Assembly (NCBI GenBank): GCA_013399305.1
Contig: VXAI01000276.1
Location: forward strand, 511,253-575,252
DNA: 64,000 nucleotides
Direction of reading: 5' to 3'
From: Rostratula benghalensis
Lineage: Eukaryota; Chordata; Aves; Charadriiformes; Rostratulidae
Below are positions 26,149-38,150 of the stretch, piece by piece. The position numbers and the translations under genes are program-made. Under the pieces are notes generated by a model, which saw only the letters and a program-made list of their open reading frames with translations, was not told where the DNA came from and ran no database searches. The first letter of the stretch is position 1. Every line of letters starts with the position of its first letter.

Positions 26149-28536
26149 AAGGTTTTCCACAAAACAGAGTCAATAGCCAACAGTGAAGTAAATAAATTGG
26201 AGATGTACTTCCTGTTGGGTACACTCCTTCAGAAGCAGTGGTGGAAGACATGTTCTGTTTGGACTGAAGTATTCAGAGTGCTTTAGAGTATCCTGAAATC
26301 TTTTCTGGTTTTGATGCAAAATAGAATTTATTGAGTCTGCTGTGTTAATTACAGACTAGTTTGCATTTGTAATGTCCATCAGACAAAACCAAAATGTTTA
26401 TAACAACTTAAATGGCCTACCAAAAATGCTCAGCAGTGATAAGCATTTAGAAAATAGCCCTTCATTTGCTTTTCCATAAGTAACTGAGTTCATAGATACT
26501 ATGTAGTCATAATTGCACCTAGTTATTACTGAGAACAGGAATGGGAACATTAACTAATTGATACTGTGTAACCTGTTTATCTTTTAAATAGCACTGCATT
26601 ATCATTAAATTCTAGATTTAGATGAATGAATATTTTCAATAGAGATTAAATAATGAATACTTTCAAAATTCTGAAACAAGTGGCCTCATATTTTTTTATG
26701 TACATATGTAGAATGTATACCTATATTTGGAATAAACTCATTCTGTCATAAGAGTAAATAAAAATGGACTCTTTTCTTGCAAAATCTCATGGATGCAAGA
26801 AGTGTGCCCTGTTTTATTTATGTGACAATACACCATTTCAGCATGATAAAATAAGTAGTTACCTTTTACCTTGACAAAGCAGTTACAGATTCAATAAAAA
26901 TGTTAAGTGATTTTTTTTCTTTTGCTACAGTATTCTTGTTTGTCTTGTTTGTTTTATTGCAAGTGGGAATTTGGTGAAAAAAATATATCCAAGAACTTGT
27001 TTCAGCTTGTCACACTATTGTGTGAGGACTACTTGAGTTCACTTCTTGGAAGTGCTTAGTACATACCCTTTTACACAGGAAAAGAAGTACTATTTTTAAT
27101 CTGACGTTCTGCACTGTGCAGCATGAATTATATTAACCTCTTGGTTGGTTATCCCCAACTTGAGTATTGCTACTTAATGACAGCTAATGCCAAGAAATTT
27201 ATATTGCCTAGTAATGCAATATACTTATTCAAAATGAAATTGTATAATTTAATACAATTGTATCTAATGGACATGAACAGGTGCATGTTTCTTGGGCTTT
27301 TTTTTTCAGTCTCAGCATATTTGCAGTTGTCATGACAAAGATGTTGTGCTGGTGGGACCCAGTTACTGTTCCTTAAATTGGTGACCCTATGTAGGATTGT
27401 ATTTTTGCACCAAGTAAAAACACTCAAAGCAAATATAATGAAGATTTGAACTAGAAGCAAGTATCAACAGAATAGAATATAGTCACCAATGAAAAATAAA
27501 TGTAAACCTGACAAATATCAGCAATAGTTCAGTCCATATCACAGTTTTGCAACGTTTTCTAGCATGCATTTTTTTCTCTGTTTACCATATGGCTACTGAA
27601 TTATTTTTTTTATCTAGTTGACATGTAATAATTTAACTGTTAACTGAGTGTTTTTCTGACCTGTTCTATTTGAAGTGATAGCTGCAAAAATTTTCAACTC
27701 AATAGTTAATATATATATCAGAACATAAAGATGCAGATTTATATTTAGATATTTGCAAAATAGATTTGCTGTATTATTTCACCTCAAGTGTAGTTCCCTG
27801 TTCTTCAAATGAGTTTATACAAGCTATTAGATAACCAGGGCTTGCAGGGTTGCATATGGTGCATTCTCGTGTTTTTAATAGAATTTGACTACTGTATGTA
27901 TCGATCTCTCTTGCTTTTGTTATCAAGGGGAAATAGTATTTCAATTTTAAAGGCTTCTACTAAAAATAAGAATGTGAAATGCATTTCAAAAGAGGGCTTT
28001 TTGAGGAGGGAGCACAATGTTTTTTTAAATAAGAAAATTAAAAAAAAAAATCTGTATTTTTCTTAAAATATTAGGGCAATTGTTGCAATACACATAGCTC
28101 TGTCAATATTCTGAGAGCTGTAGTTTGCTAAAAATATTTTAAGAAATGAAGGGTTGAAAGTGGACTGAGGAGCCCTTAGACTTTAGCAAAGTGATTTAGT
28201 AAAGAGTTAGATAAGGTATCAAGCTTCTGTCTTGTGAGTCAGACCACATCTGTGGGCACTATTTGAATACCTAAAGACAAAGATGTTGAAAAAGAAGTAT
28301 TTGTTCCTGCAGGGAATTAAATCAGTCTGAATAACTACATTTAGGGACCAAGTACTTTTCAGTTGAAGTACGTCTGCTGTCTGTTGTCGGTGAGAAAAGT
28401 CTACCAGAAATTTTTCCATGTTTAAGATAAGAGGTTACATAATTGAGGACATTTATTCCTTCAAAGTTGGTTCTTCTATGGATCATCACTTCAGCTCCCT
28501 GCCTTCACTTGGGCAATAACATCTATTGCTTTATAC

Positions 28537-28605
28537 ATGAAATCGTAGGATGGTGAGAGTTGGAAGCAACCTTAATGTCATCTAGGCTCTTCTCTTCTAT
28601 TTCAA
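28537..28605 (-). mobile_element. Degraded CR1 3' tail
   Basis: ATGAAATCGTAGGATGGTGA, then GAGTTGGAAGCAACCTTAAT and GTCATCTAGG, follow the reversed CR1 3' end with many substitutions. Beyond 28605 similarity is lost. It is older than the other CR1 copies in the window. Confidence 0.6.
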
Positions 28606-31359
28606 AATGTGACAAGATGAAGATACCATTCAACTCGAGATTTTCAGTAATTTCCTTTTTAATCAGCTTGAGCCTTATTTATCCAGAAATGCCTTTCATT
28701 ATAGTTTTACCTTCAAGACTCGCTAAATAGTCCTCTCAATGAATATTCTAAAAGTTCCTCAGGTCTCCTTCTCCTTTATTAATTTTCATCTCCATAACCT
28801 CCTACCAGGATAGGTAATCTTCATTTTCTTTGCTTTGAATATAGCAAAAGACAGCAAAGGGTGATAAAATGAAAAGACTACTCGCAGATTTTACTTTAGT
28901 CTTACAAAGACTTGAACGGTCCTGTGATCCTCTTCAAAGTGTCAAAATATTGTCTACTATTACATAAGGCTCTCTGTGTGAAGGAGAGGCATCTCAGGGA
29001 AAATTGGCTTAGAAAGAAAATAATGGAAATACATACAAAAGCATTTCTTTCCACTGCCTACAAAATACAATGCAAAAGCTTTTAATATGTTGGCAGTAAC
29101 AAACTGCATTTGCTTCTTCACTCTTTCACTTTGTTTTCTGCTTGTGTAATTCCATTGACGTCAGAATAGCATGTGTAGTGGTAAGGAGAATTGGGCCATC
29201 TTGAGCTGCCTAATTCTCAGCCTTCCATTTCCTGAAGCATTTCTTAAACAGGATGCATTGTTCCCCAGTAGATTATTTCCCTCAATGACCGTGGCTCTAC
29301 AAAATACAGCAAAGCAGAGCACCTTTTTCATGTTTTTCATTGTTGAATGCTTTTCTTGCACATTGCTCAGTCAGTGAGATAAAAGTCTGAGCCCATCAGG
29401 GTGGATATGAAGAATTAATTTTAGTGAACCTCAACTTGTTTAGTAGTCCATTGAACTACTGTGTTGCTGCTGATGTGTTTTGGAAGGAATCACAGTTAGT
29501 AACAGGAAATAGTGTGGTTAGAAATTGAGCATGGTGTCGTCTACATACCTCTATTCTGCAGATCACCAGGACGGCCTTAGCCATTGACCAGCAATTTGAG
29601 CTACATGACGGCATTAATTTCAGTCCTCCAGTTTGAGATGGTCACTTTTAACAACCCAGTCCGAGGCTCTGGAGAAAATAATCTCAGCTGCATTCAACAT
29701 TGAAGCTTTAATCTGTTTCAGAACAGCCATTTCATATTTTAAAACAATGAGGTTATTATCCTTCTCCATTACAATCATGAAAGTGGTCATTCTAATAGCC
29801 ATCTCTTCTTTCTAGAGATCACCAGAAGTTGCAGAGGGAGGATTCACATCTCAGCATGTTGTCATAGTAGACACCTGAATTAGCAGCAAGCAAACTAGTT
29901 TTTAAATAAACAGCAGTTCTGCTCCTTGCTAGGGCAAGTCTAACTAGCTCAAGTGCAGCGTTGCATGCAGTGACTGCTTCTTCTGGGACCTGTGTTTTTA
30001 AGGACGCGTGACTGCACCATATTGATGTGCCAGTTTGTTCAGAGCTTGCTTTGTGTAGTACATCATTATTTAGTGTACCCACGACCAATGTGATTTTTGT
30101 GAATAAGCAAATATCGACCAAGATGTAAAGTATCTTCCACTTGTCTTTTGCATTATTATTCTTTAGCAAGATCAAAAACTTACTGTGTAAATCTTGTAAT
30201 AGGACAGTAAAGCACACTGCAATGGATGAGCATTCCCATCCTGAACAATGTAAAAGCAATTAAAACCAATGAAGAAACTTGCATAAAATGCTTTAAAAAA
30301 CAGAAATCCCGGGAATAATACTTGGTTTTCACTAGCCTTTATTTCCCACCCCATGCATCAGCCTGACAGTCTGGTTATATTCACCCCTTTTTATCATTTT
30401 GCAACCTGTCATGTCCCATTTATAGTATATTGGCAGACTGATTCTCAAAGGAAAGAGGGGTTTGTTTACAGACAATTTTGATTATCAGAGAATGGCATGC
30501 TTAGTAACCAGTTATCCTCCCCACATATTTTTAATCCAGCAACACTTAATGTGGGGAGAAAAGCTATGGGATTGTGCATGTATGTAGGTAGTTTTGTATT
30601 CAACAAACTCTCATTTAAAAGGGGTCCATCTGGAAAATTTCTCTATGTCATCTTCCAGTTTGTACTACATTTGGAAGAATTCTCAGGCAGAAAGTTGGTG
30701 ATCATACCCCATCAGCTTACCATAACTAACAACTGCATCTGCTTCCAGCATGTCAGAAAGGGCTATCATCCATCTATTTGAGGATAAAAGCAATTCAGAA
30801 AATTCTGAGAAATATAAATGGTTTATTGTTATTCCATTTGAATGCAAACATATGCTCTCAGTAGCTGACAAACAGGTCTTCTAAATCCAGGAAGACTTTT
30901 TTAAAGACCTTTTCTGCTCTGTGTGCACACAGCAATCTTTCCTAAGATTTTTTTAGTAAGCAATTGGCCTGTTGGAGGGCTCAAATGAAGTGAAATCTAC
31001 CTCTGGCAGTAGCTCCTTTGACGATTATGTGGACTGTTCTGCTTCTGTGGTTCCCTAGCTGTGGGGCTCAGTCATCTTTTTCTACTCTTTTAGAGAGCTG
31101 CAATGGGTAGCTGAGTAAATAAACTTGTAATAGACAAGTTGATTTTGCTTCCTAATTTCTCAAGTAGGAATTAATTAGAGAGCTAAATACCCTAGGCAAA
31201 ACGTTTCTCTGGTAGCATTTACCTGTAGGAGACAGAAATTTAAATGGGATAGTATATCCATGTCCACAGTATTTCAGCCTTGCTTGTAGCCAGGAATTGT
31301 AAACTCTTAAGGTTTTCTTGATTTATTATATAAGTAAAGCTGGCTTTAACCAAAAATAT

Positions 31360-31400
31360 GAAGGGGAAAGAAAAAGAAGAAGAAAAAAAAAAAAAAAAGG
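31360..31400 (+). repeat. Uninterrupted purine tract
   Basis: 41 consecutive purines: a GAAGGGGAAAG start, GAAGAAG repeats, then a run of 16 A and GG. It is low-complexity sequence. Confidence 0.85.
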
Positions 31401-31899
31401 CCAGCTAGACTGATCATCTCTATTTCTTTAGCCGGGGGACTACCTAGACTAAAAGTCTTTCTGGTTAGCCACTATTCCTAGGTAAATATTTTTATTCCTA
31501 GAGAAAACGAAAACTGAAATTTTAAAATATGAAAATACTGATGCAGTAGTTCCTACTATATATTCCTTAATTTCTTAATCAAATCCTAATGCCCCAAACC
31601 TTGATGTTTTCTCCTGGCTAACAAAAGCACCGTGTATGTATTAAGACAGTTTCCGTGTATTATCATCCTATGGAGATTTTGAGTAACTGGTACAAAGTAC
31701 TTGATCAAGAGATTGCCTTTCTACAGCATTATTTTAGAGCCCTTAACATTTAAAATATATTATTGCATTTAAAGAGCTTGCATGTGGATTGCAAAATTTA
31801 AAAATAAGTTTAAGAAATTAAATTTTAGCTTAACATTAAAAAGATACGAGTGAGTCATTTTAGATACAAAGTTAATTGAAACAGATTAGCTTATTTGCT

Positions 31900-31920
31900 G
31901 TCCACTAGAGGACAGCACTG
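31900..31920 (+). promoter_or_regulatory. CTCF-like binding site
   Basis: GTCCACTAGAGGACAGCACT matches the CTCF core (CCACTAGAGGGCAG) at all but one core position, including the downstream GCACT. It stands alone in an AT-rich part of the last AP3B1 intron. This is motif evidence only. Confidence 0.45.
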
Positions 31921-34900
31921 CTTTTGTATCTGAATGCTGTAAAGTGAAAAAAATATGTGCAGCATTTTCTCTGAAAAACAAACAGGAACCTTCTGAGGCA
32001 GTTGTTTAAACAGAAAGCATTTAACACTTTAAAAAGCTAACTAGACACAATAATAAAAGATCTCTGAGCAAGTTTAGTGGTTTAATATATTTGTGTAAGG
32101 TAACTCCCTTTTTTGGAATTAAATATTTTTTTCTGCAAATTAAAATTTATAGCCTGTTTTAAAAAATAACTGCATGTAGTTCTCCAAGATTCATCATATT
32201 AAATTCATGATTCTTTAAGAAAAATAAAAACAAAAGACTAGATGAGAAAACAAAATATATTGGGTACTACAATTAAAATTTTTAGGTGTAAGGACCAAAT
32301 ATTTTTATTCAAGCTTTTAGCTTATTGAAGTACTGGGGAGGAGATATAAATACATACATAGGAAAATGTTGAAATTTTTGAACTAAGATATATTTAGAGG
32401 ATGATAAAAAGTTTATGCAGCATCTTTCTGAATGTGTGTAGTAGTGCTATATATTGGATATAAGTTCAGAAGACTCACTTGCATTCCTGCATTTTTGTTA
32501 GAGGTGCAGTGCAACTGCTCACTGGCATCTGAGGAGAAACTCAAAATCTATTTTTGCAATAAAATTAAAAATGCTAAAAGCGTGGTACAGATTTTATTGC
32601 AATTTATTTAAAAATTTTATTATTTTATTAAGCCCCCAAATAGTTAATATTGCAAATAATTACATTGCATTAATGATGAGTAAGGTATTTTGAACAATTT
32701 ATTCTAAAGGAGTGTTAAAATAGTACTGGAAAAAAGGGAATGTCAAATTGTTGTAATAAGATTTTTAAGGTAAATATTAATCAAATTGTATTATTAATAA
32801 CCAATGTCGAACCAGGGTTTTTTTTCTGAGAGGTTAAGAAAAAGGTTAAGAAAAAAATCCTTCTTTTTGTGTGTATACTTCTGCTTGTGCTTCAGTATTT
32901 AGCTTACTCTATTCCTATTCAGTAATAATACATAGTAATGCTGTTCCAAATACTTTTTTTTTTTTTGTATTCTAAGGCTTACTCAGAATGAATAGTAGTA
33001 ATTAGTAATTTAGCCAATTTTTATAAAAAGTCCAACTTGTACATAGATAGAATTTATCAGTGTAAGGTAAAGAAAAAGAGTACTGAAACTATATTTTTTT
33101 TTTTCCAATTGATACACTGAAAGGTTCATAGCTGTGCATTCTTATATTTACAAATTGAAGATTAATTCACAGCAGTATTTTTTTTTTCCTCTTGGAATAT
33201 ATTCATTGCATAACTTGATTACACATTTGTCAACTTTGGACTAATTATTTTTCTACAGCTAGGGCAGGGCATTGCATCTTCTGATCGTCTTTCTTACTAA
33301 TAGGATTCTGTCTGCTTCAGCAGGCAGTAATTGAAGGCTTCATGTACAAGATATAAAGAAAGGGCAGAGGGAAAAAAAAAAAAGTTTTAGCCTCCATGGG
33401 CCATTGTCACTATTTCTGGTAAGCCATAGAACAGAAAAAGAAAAAAAATTTAACTTGAACAGAAAAATCAAAGAGGAAGAAAAGCACCCAGCAGGAGAGA
33501 ATCTATGTTTTGGTGTTGTTGAATTATGTGTAACAAACCCTGCTCTGCTGTAAACAAATGTCCTGATAGTGAGTGTTCAGGTGTAAATTTACGTTCTCAA
33601 ATGTTGAATTTTAAAGAGCAGATTTTGAGTGATTTACTTTGATGCTGTCCGTTGACTGGCATGGAATTTTCATCCCCTTTCCGCATAAAAAAATCCGCCT
33701 CTCTTGTATATTGTAGCTCTCTTCTGTTTACAAATAAAGGGAAAATAACAGCTAGGCTGTAGTTAGGCTAGTCATCGTTACAAAGCCAGTGCTTGGCAAG
33801 TGCTCTGTCGCATTTTAGTATCTGGTACTCTGTGTTTTCCCTTTATATCAACTATAAATCAAACATTACTGTGTGACAATCATTAACAAATCTTATTTTC
33901 ATGGAAAATGGCCAAGGATATGTACTTGATTTTTAACTCTTGGAAGACTGAATGACTTTATAAAAATATACAGTATTTCAATTATGATAATTTAGAATTT
34001 ACTTATTAATATATAGTTCCTTACATACTGATGAGTACTGTATTTATGGGAAAATTATCTATTAACTCCTCCTCTTTTTTGCATTTCATGTAGCTCAGAA
34101 TACTTCCCCTTGTTTTTAAAGCAAAGAAAAATATTTGGAAAAACTCAGAACATACAAATATAACTCTCATTGCTATATTTCTGATCAGTCTGGGTTTATT
34201 TTAAATGAGTAAAGTATTAACAGCTGCAAATATCCCTGAATATTTTTAATGATCTGAAATCAGGTTTAGAATTAACACTATCATAGAAAAAAAAATCCCT
34301 AGAAAATAACTGCAGCGTAGGAAAAACAACCATCTTATAGGTATTAAGAAGTATTTGGTACTGTTTTCTGAAATGTATTCTCATTTACTTTCTTTTTTTT
34401 TCATATTCATTGATGCATTCTTTGTTGCAACAGAACCATGCTTGTAATATATTGTCTCACTTTAAGAGTTGTCCATAGGACAAATTCTTTTTTTTGACCT
34501 ACAAAGAACCAATTTACAAAGTAGATTTTAATGTACTACGCTGCAGTTTCCTAACCCTATTCCAATCTGATTAGTTTTGTTATCTTTTCTTGTTTCAGTT
34601 TTTTTTCTAATTGTTTAGATGCTAACCTTTAAGACAGTATCAATTTCAAAAGTAAAAAAATAATTATGACCTTGTGAGGAAAATAAAAGTTTCTTACATA
34701 GCTACTTACAATAGCTACTATATGGAATGGTTAATTTTTGCTACTGAAAGATTTTTCTAATGACTTTCTGGTCTAAGTATTTAGTTGAGCACAACACATA
34801 TTTTAGAAAATTCCACGTGGGTTTATAGTAAGAGTAACAATATAAATGCAATAACATACACTTAGTCGAAAAAACAGCTATGAACCAAATCCTTCAATTA

Positions 34901-35939
34901 TGCTATATTTAAAACATCTGAATAATTAGCAAATCAGTTTTACTCCTATTGTCTTCTAAACGAAAGTTAACAGTGCTATCCTTATGTAACTGGATTCAGT
35001 TTCACAGCTCATAAAAACATATTTATGTTATAACTCTTTAGAAACAAAATTATCTTCCCTACTTTAATGAACAGATTTCCAAAGTTCAAAAGCAGTTGTA
35101 AACCCATTGTGTGGTTGTTCTTCTATAGACCCTTTCTGATGGTGAAATAAGTCATCCCGTTCTGTTCCAGTTCTCTTTTTCACCAAGCAATTCCACGTCG
35201 GTGACCACTGATACAAACAGATTAGCCAGTGCTAGTTATGCATGCTAACACTTTGTGTAAAATTATCCGAGTATCAGACCCTTTGCTTCTTGCAAACCAT
35301 ATACAAGCTCACATTTTATTGATTTTGTGTGTTTTGTTCACAGGTATAGAAAAGTAATATTGATGCCCTGTGTTATTTTGCAAATCCACATGTGAAAACA
35401 TGAGCGCAAAACACATCTCCAGTGCTTTGGGCCACTTTGGCTTTCACAGGATGCTGACTTTGTATCACTTTCAGGTTTTAATGAAAGAGGGTAAAATCAA
35501 GCCTCGGGGCTATGAAACACAGCGGGAGTGCCAACTACTAACCTATTTATGTGCATACTCAGACATAATCTGCTTCTGTGTTGTCCCAAGACACAACTGT
35601 TAAGTAAATAAAGTGACTAATAAGACTATTGTTTCTATAATTATCCCCCTGTCAAAATCAACAAGAGAAATAGTGGTCTTCTACATCACAGTGCAAATAG
35701 ATGAAATCATTGACATAACTACCTAAGTAGGTAATTTTTATAGTAGTAACGTTGGTTTAGAACCTTCTATTAACGGGAGAGGTCTTTGAATGTATCTATA
35801 ATCCGGACAAAAGAAATAGATTGACCTGTGATGGGTGACATTAGAGAAGTGCCCCATGTTTAATTAGTATAATGTGTTACGAGATTTTGATATGCTTAGT
35901 TTAAAAAGAAAAAAAGACAGAAATTACTTCTCGTTTAAA

Positions 35940-36600
35940 GAGAACCTGCTTCCTGCTTAAGTGGCTAATATTTTAATTAAGTCTGGAGTGAAGTTTTTTG
36001 AGTATCTCCTGATAAACTCCCTCCTTTATGTTGATGGTAATTAAACAGATCCCCAAGGGCTTGGGCAGGCGCTTTGCAAGGCCCGTGCTAATTGTCAAAC
36101 ATGAGACACTGACCAGTTGGTTTGCTCTTGAATAGCCCACAGCGTGCTGTCAGCCCAGCAGTTTGATTTTTCTGTATTGTGAGCTGTTGTCAGGGCTAAC
36201 TGGGTCCTATTGTGGCTGAAGATGTTGCGCAAATTGAGGCAGATGGCTCTGATTCAGACACGTGTCATTCAGAAAGAGGAGAGGAGATTGGCCCTGCAAA
36301 GTGGGGTCAGACTGGGTCACAGACCTGCTCTACACTTGTTAGTGTTTTCAAAAGCCCATGTGCAGCAACTTTGTTGTTGTCAAGTAACCAAGGGGGGGCC
36401 GAAAAAAAAAAAAAAAAGGCGGGCGGGGGGGAAGGTTGAGGGGGGAAAAGCAAAATCATGGTGCACTCCGTGTGGAAGATGGAAGACGAGGCTGTTGCCA
36501 TCCTCATCCTTCCTCTTCCTTCCTGCCTCTTGGGCCGGGCTGTGCATGCAGAATGAATTAACAAGATTGACAGAAGTTCATTGTGCCTAAAATGGCTTTT
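35940..36600. promoter_or_regulatory. Candidate conserved noncoding block with a G-rich core
   Basis: Balanced, non-repetitive sequence (36030-36350) with homeodomain-type words, GTAATTAAACAG and GTGCTAATTGTCA, ends in an unusual segment at 36391-36450. That segment is a run of G, a run of A, then several G-runs (GGCGGGCGGGGGG and GAGGGGGG) able to form a G-quadruplex on the + strand. Short frames in it are open in several phases and show no family likeness. Confidence 0.35.
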
Positions 36601-37395
36601 CAGTCAATTGTGGTGCTTAAAAGGCTAGTTTTGCTTTTAATTCCATGTAATTAGTGGGTTCTTCATGTCTTGGAATTTAGTAATGGTGCCTTAGTCCTAA
36701 CTTTTGATTATCTGGTTGGGTGTCTTTTTTTAAATTTCTTTGATTGGGTTTTTTAATAATAATAAAATAGAAATATTGGCTACATTTTTATGATTAAATA
36801 TTTTTGATAGCAATGAATAGAATAATATTGTGTCCTGCTGCTACCATCATTTCAAATGACTGTGTTGGGTGTTCATAACTTGGAATATTTTTAGTTTGAA
36901 TTACTTCCTGAGATGGCAAGAGGATGCATTTTTCGGAAACTACAATACTTTGACTTTTTGGAAGTGGTCAACTACATTTACCATAGTTGCATTTTCTCTG
37001 GGGAACCAAACAGTGCTTATTCTCCATGCAAAATTTGGTACAGCTGAATACAAGCCGCCAGTATGCACAACTATTGTAGTCAAACTGAAGAATCAGAATT
37101 CAAATAAGAAAATTATTTAACTAGGCTTTAGGTCATACCATTAAATACACGATTTTGTATTATACTGTTTTGTCTTTCTTAAAAGCAAAAATATTTACAC
37201 AATGCTGAACAAATAATTTCTGAAGAATTTATGGAGGTTTTTATGGTTTATCCCCTGAAATACATTTTTGAGATTGGAGGCATTTTATTATATTTGAGCT
37301 CATTTAACTTTTGCGGAAAGAAATATTAGCAGTCTTTGACCTTAAGATCCTCAGTGATTTTTCTTTTTTTATTTTTTACTTTTTCTTCCCCTTAG

Positions 37396-37549
37396 GTTTG
37401 CAGCTAAGACTGTGCACAGTGGGTCACTGATGCTAGTCACAGTGGAGCTGAAGGAGAGCTCTACAGCACAGCTCATCATAAACACCGAGAAAACCGTGAT
37501 TGGTTCTGTTCTGCTGCGGGAGCTGAAGCCTGTCCTGTCCCAGGGGTAA
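37396..37549 (+). CDS. AP3B1: AP3B1 last coding exon with stop codon
   Basis: A G completes the split arginine codon. The exon then reads F-A-A-K-T-V-H-S-G-S-L-M-L-V-T-V-E-L-K-E, later TAQLIINTEKTVIGSVLLRE, and ends LKPVLSQG with TAA at 37547-37549. The last 33 residues match the human C terminus almost exactly from memory, and the protein ends at the same residue. This closes the beta-3A appendage, the part that contacts accessory and motor-linked factors in AP-3 vesicle traffic. Loss of the human gene causes Hermansky-Pudlak syndrome type 2. The acceptor CCCCTTAG follows a long T-rich tract (37360-37393). The five exons together give 235 codons, about the last fifth of a protein of some 1,090 residues. 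Confidence 0.96.
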
Positions 37550-37894
37550 CCTGCTTACATCTGGACTTCAGAATCTGGCACACAACAAAAGTGCCTGGCA
37601 TCCACTACTGCTGCCTTTCATTTATAATAATAGCCCTTCCATCTGGCAGTGGGGGAAGAATACACTCTTGACATTCTTGTCTTCTGCTTTAGAATGCTAG
37701 TGTGTATCTATCATGTATGCAAGTCCTTTCCTTTTCTGCTTGCTAACCAAAGAACATACATTTTACTGTCAGTTATCTGCTCTCTTAAATGTATTTCCCA
37801 TTTGTTCTACCCTAGTCCTTCCCTCCCTGTTCCCTTCCCCCCACTACCTTTCTTCCCCATCAGTTTTCCCCACTGTAGTGGACAAATACTAGGT

Positions 37895-37900
37895 AATAAA
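37895..37900 (+). terminator. AP3B1: Candidate proximal poly(A) signal AATAAA
   Basis: Canonical hexamer 346 nt after the stop codon. The downstream sequence is not clearly GT- or T-rich, so it is the weaker of the two sites. Confidence 0.4.
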
Positions 37901-38129
37901 GTTCAAGGGAAATCACACTGCTTGAAACCTGAGTTAAAATGGCAGGTAGGTTCTGGCAACCTTTACGACAGCTACCTGCTTGAGAGAGATTATGTGCCTA
38001 AGTGTAAAAATACAATAGGTACAGCAAAATGGTGTTTGCTTTCTGGAAATGCTTGGAAACCTGAACTCGTCAATTGAGAACATTATTCCTATCTCCTGCC
38101 ATTTTCTAAAATACTTCTGTTAAGATGCC

Positions 38130-38135
38130 AATAAA
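38130..38135 (+). terminator. AP3B1: Candidate distal poly(A) signal AATAAA
   Basis: Canonical hexamer 581 nt after the stop codon, with a T-rich downstream element. It is the best candidate for the transcript end. Confidence 0.55.
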
Positions 38136-38150
38136 CTAGTGCTATGAACA

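Larger units (their letters stand above)
24592..37395 (+). other. AP3B1: Last intron of AP3B1 (phase 2), 12.8 kb
   Basis: The largest intron seen, with donor gtaaga and acceptor TTCCCCTTAG. It contains T-runs at 26119-26148, a degraded CR1 tail near 28537, a purine run at 31360-31400, a CTCF-like site at 31900, a very AT-rich stretch (31.5-35 kb), and a G-rich, conserved-looking block at 35.9-36.6 kb. The longest open frame (minus strand, 29819-30259) has no family I recognise. No embedded gene is supported. Confidence 0.85.
37550..38150 (+). other. AP3B1: AP3B1 3' untranslated region (end approximate)
   Basis: Follows the TAA directly. Two AATAAA hexamers are present, at 37895-37900 and 38130-38135. 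The second is followed within 30-45 bases by a T-rich element (CTTTCTTGTTTTGATT), which is the usual arrangement for cleavage. That favours an end near 38150 and a UTR of about 600 nt. An open frame at 37649-38077 overlaps the UTR and is not coding. Confidence 0.6.
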
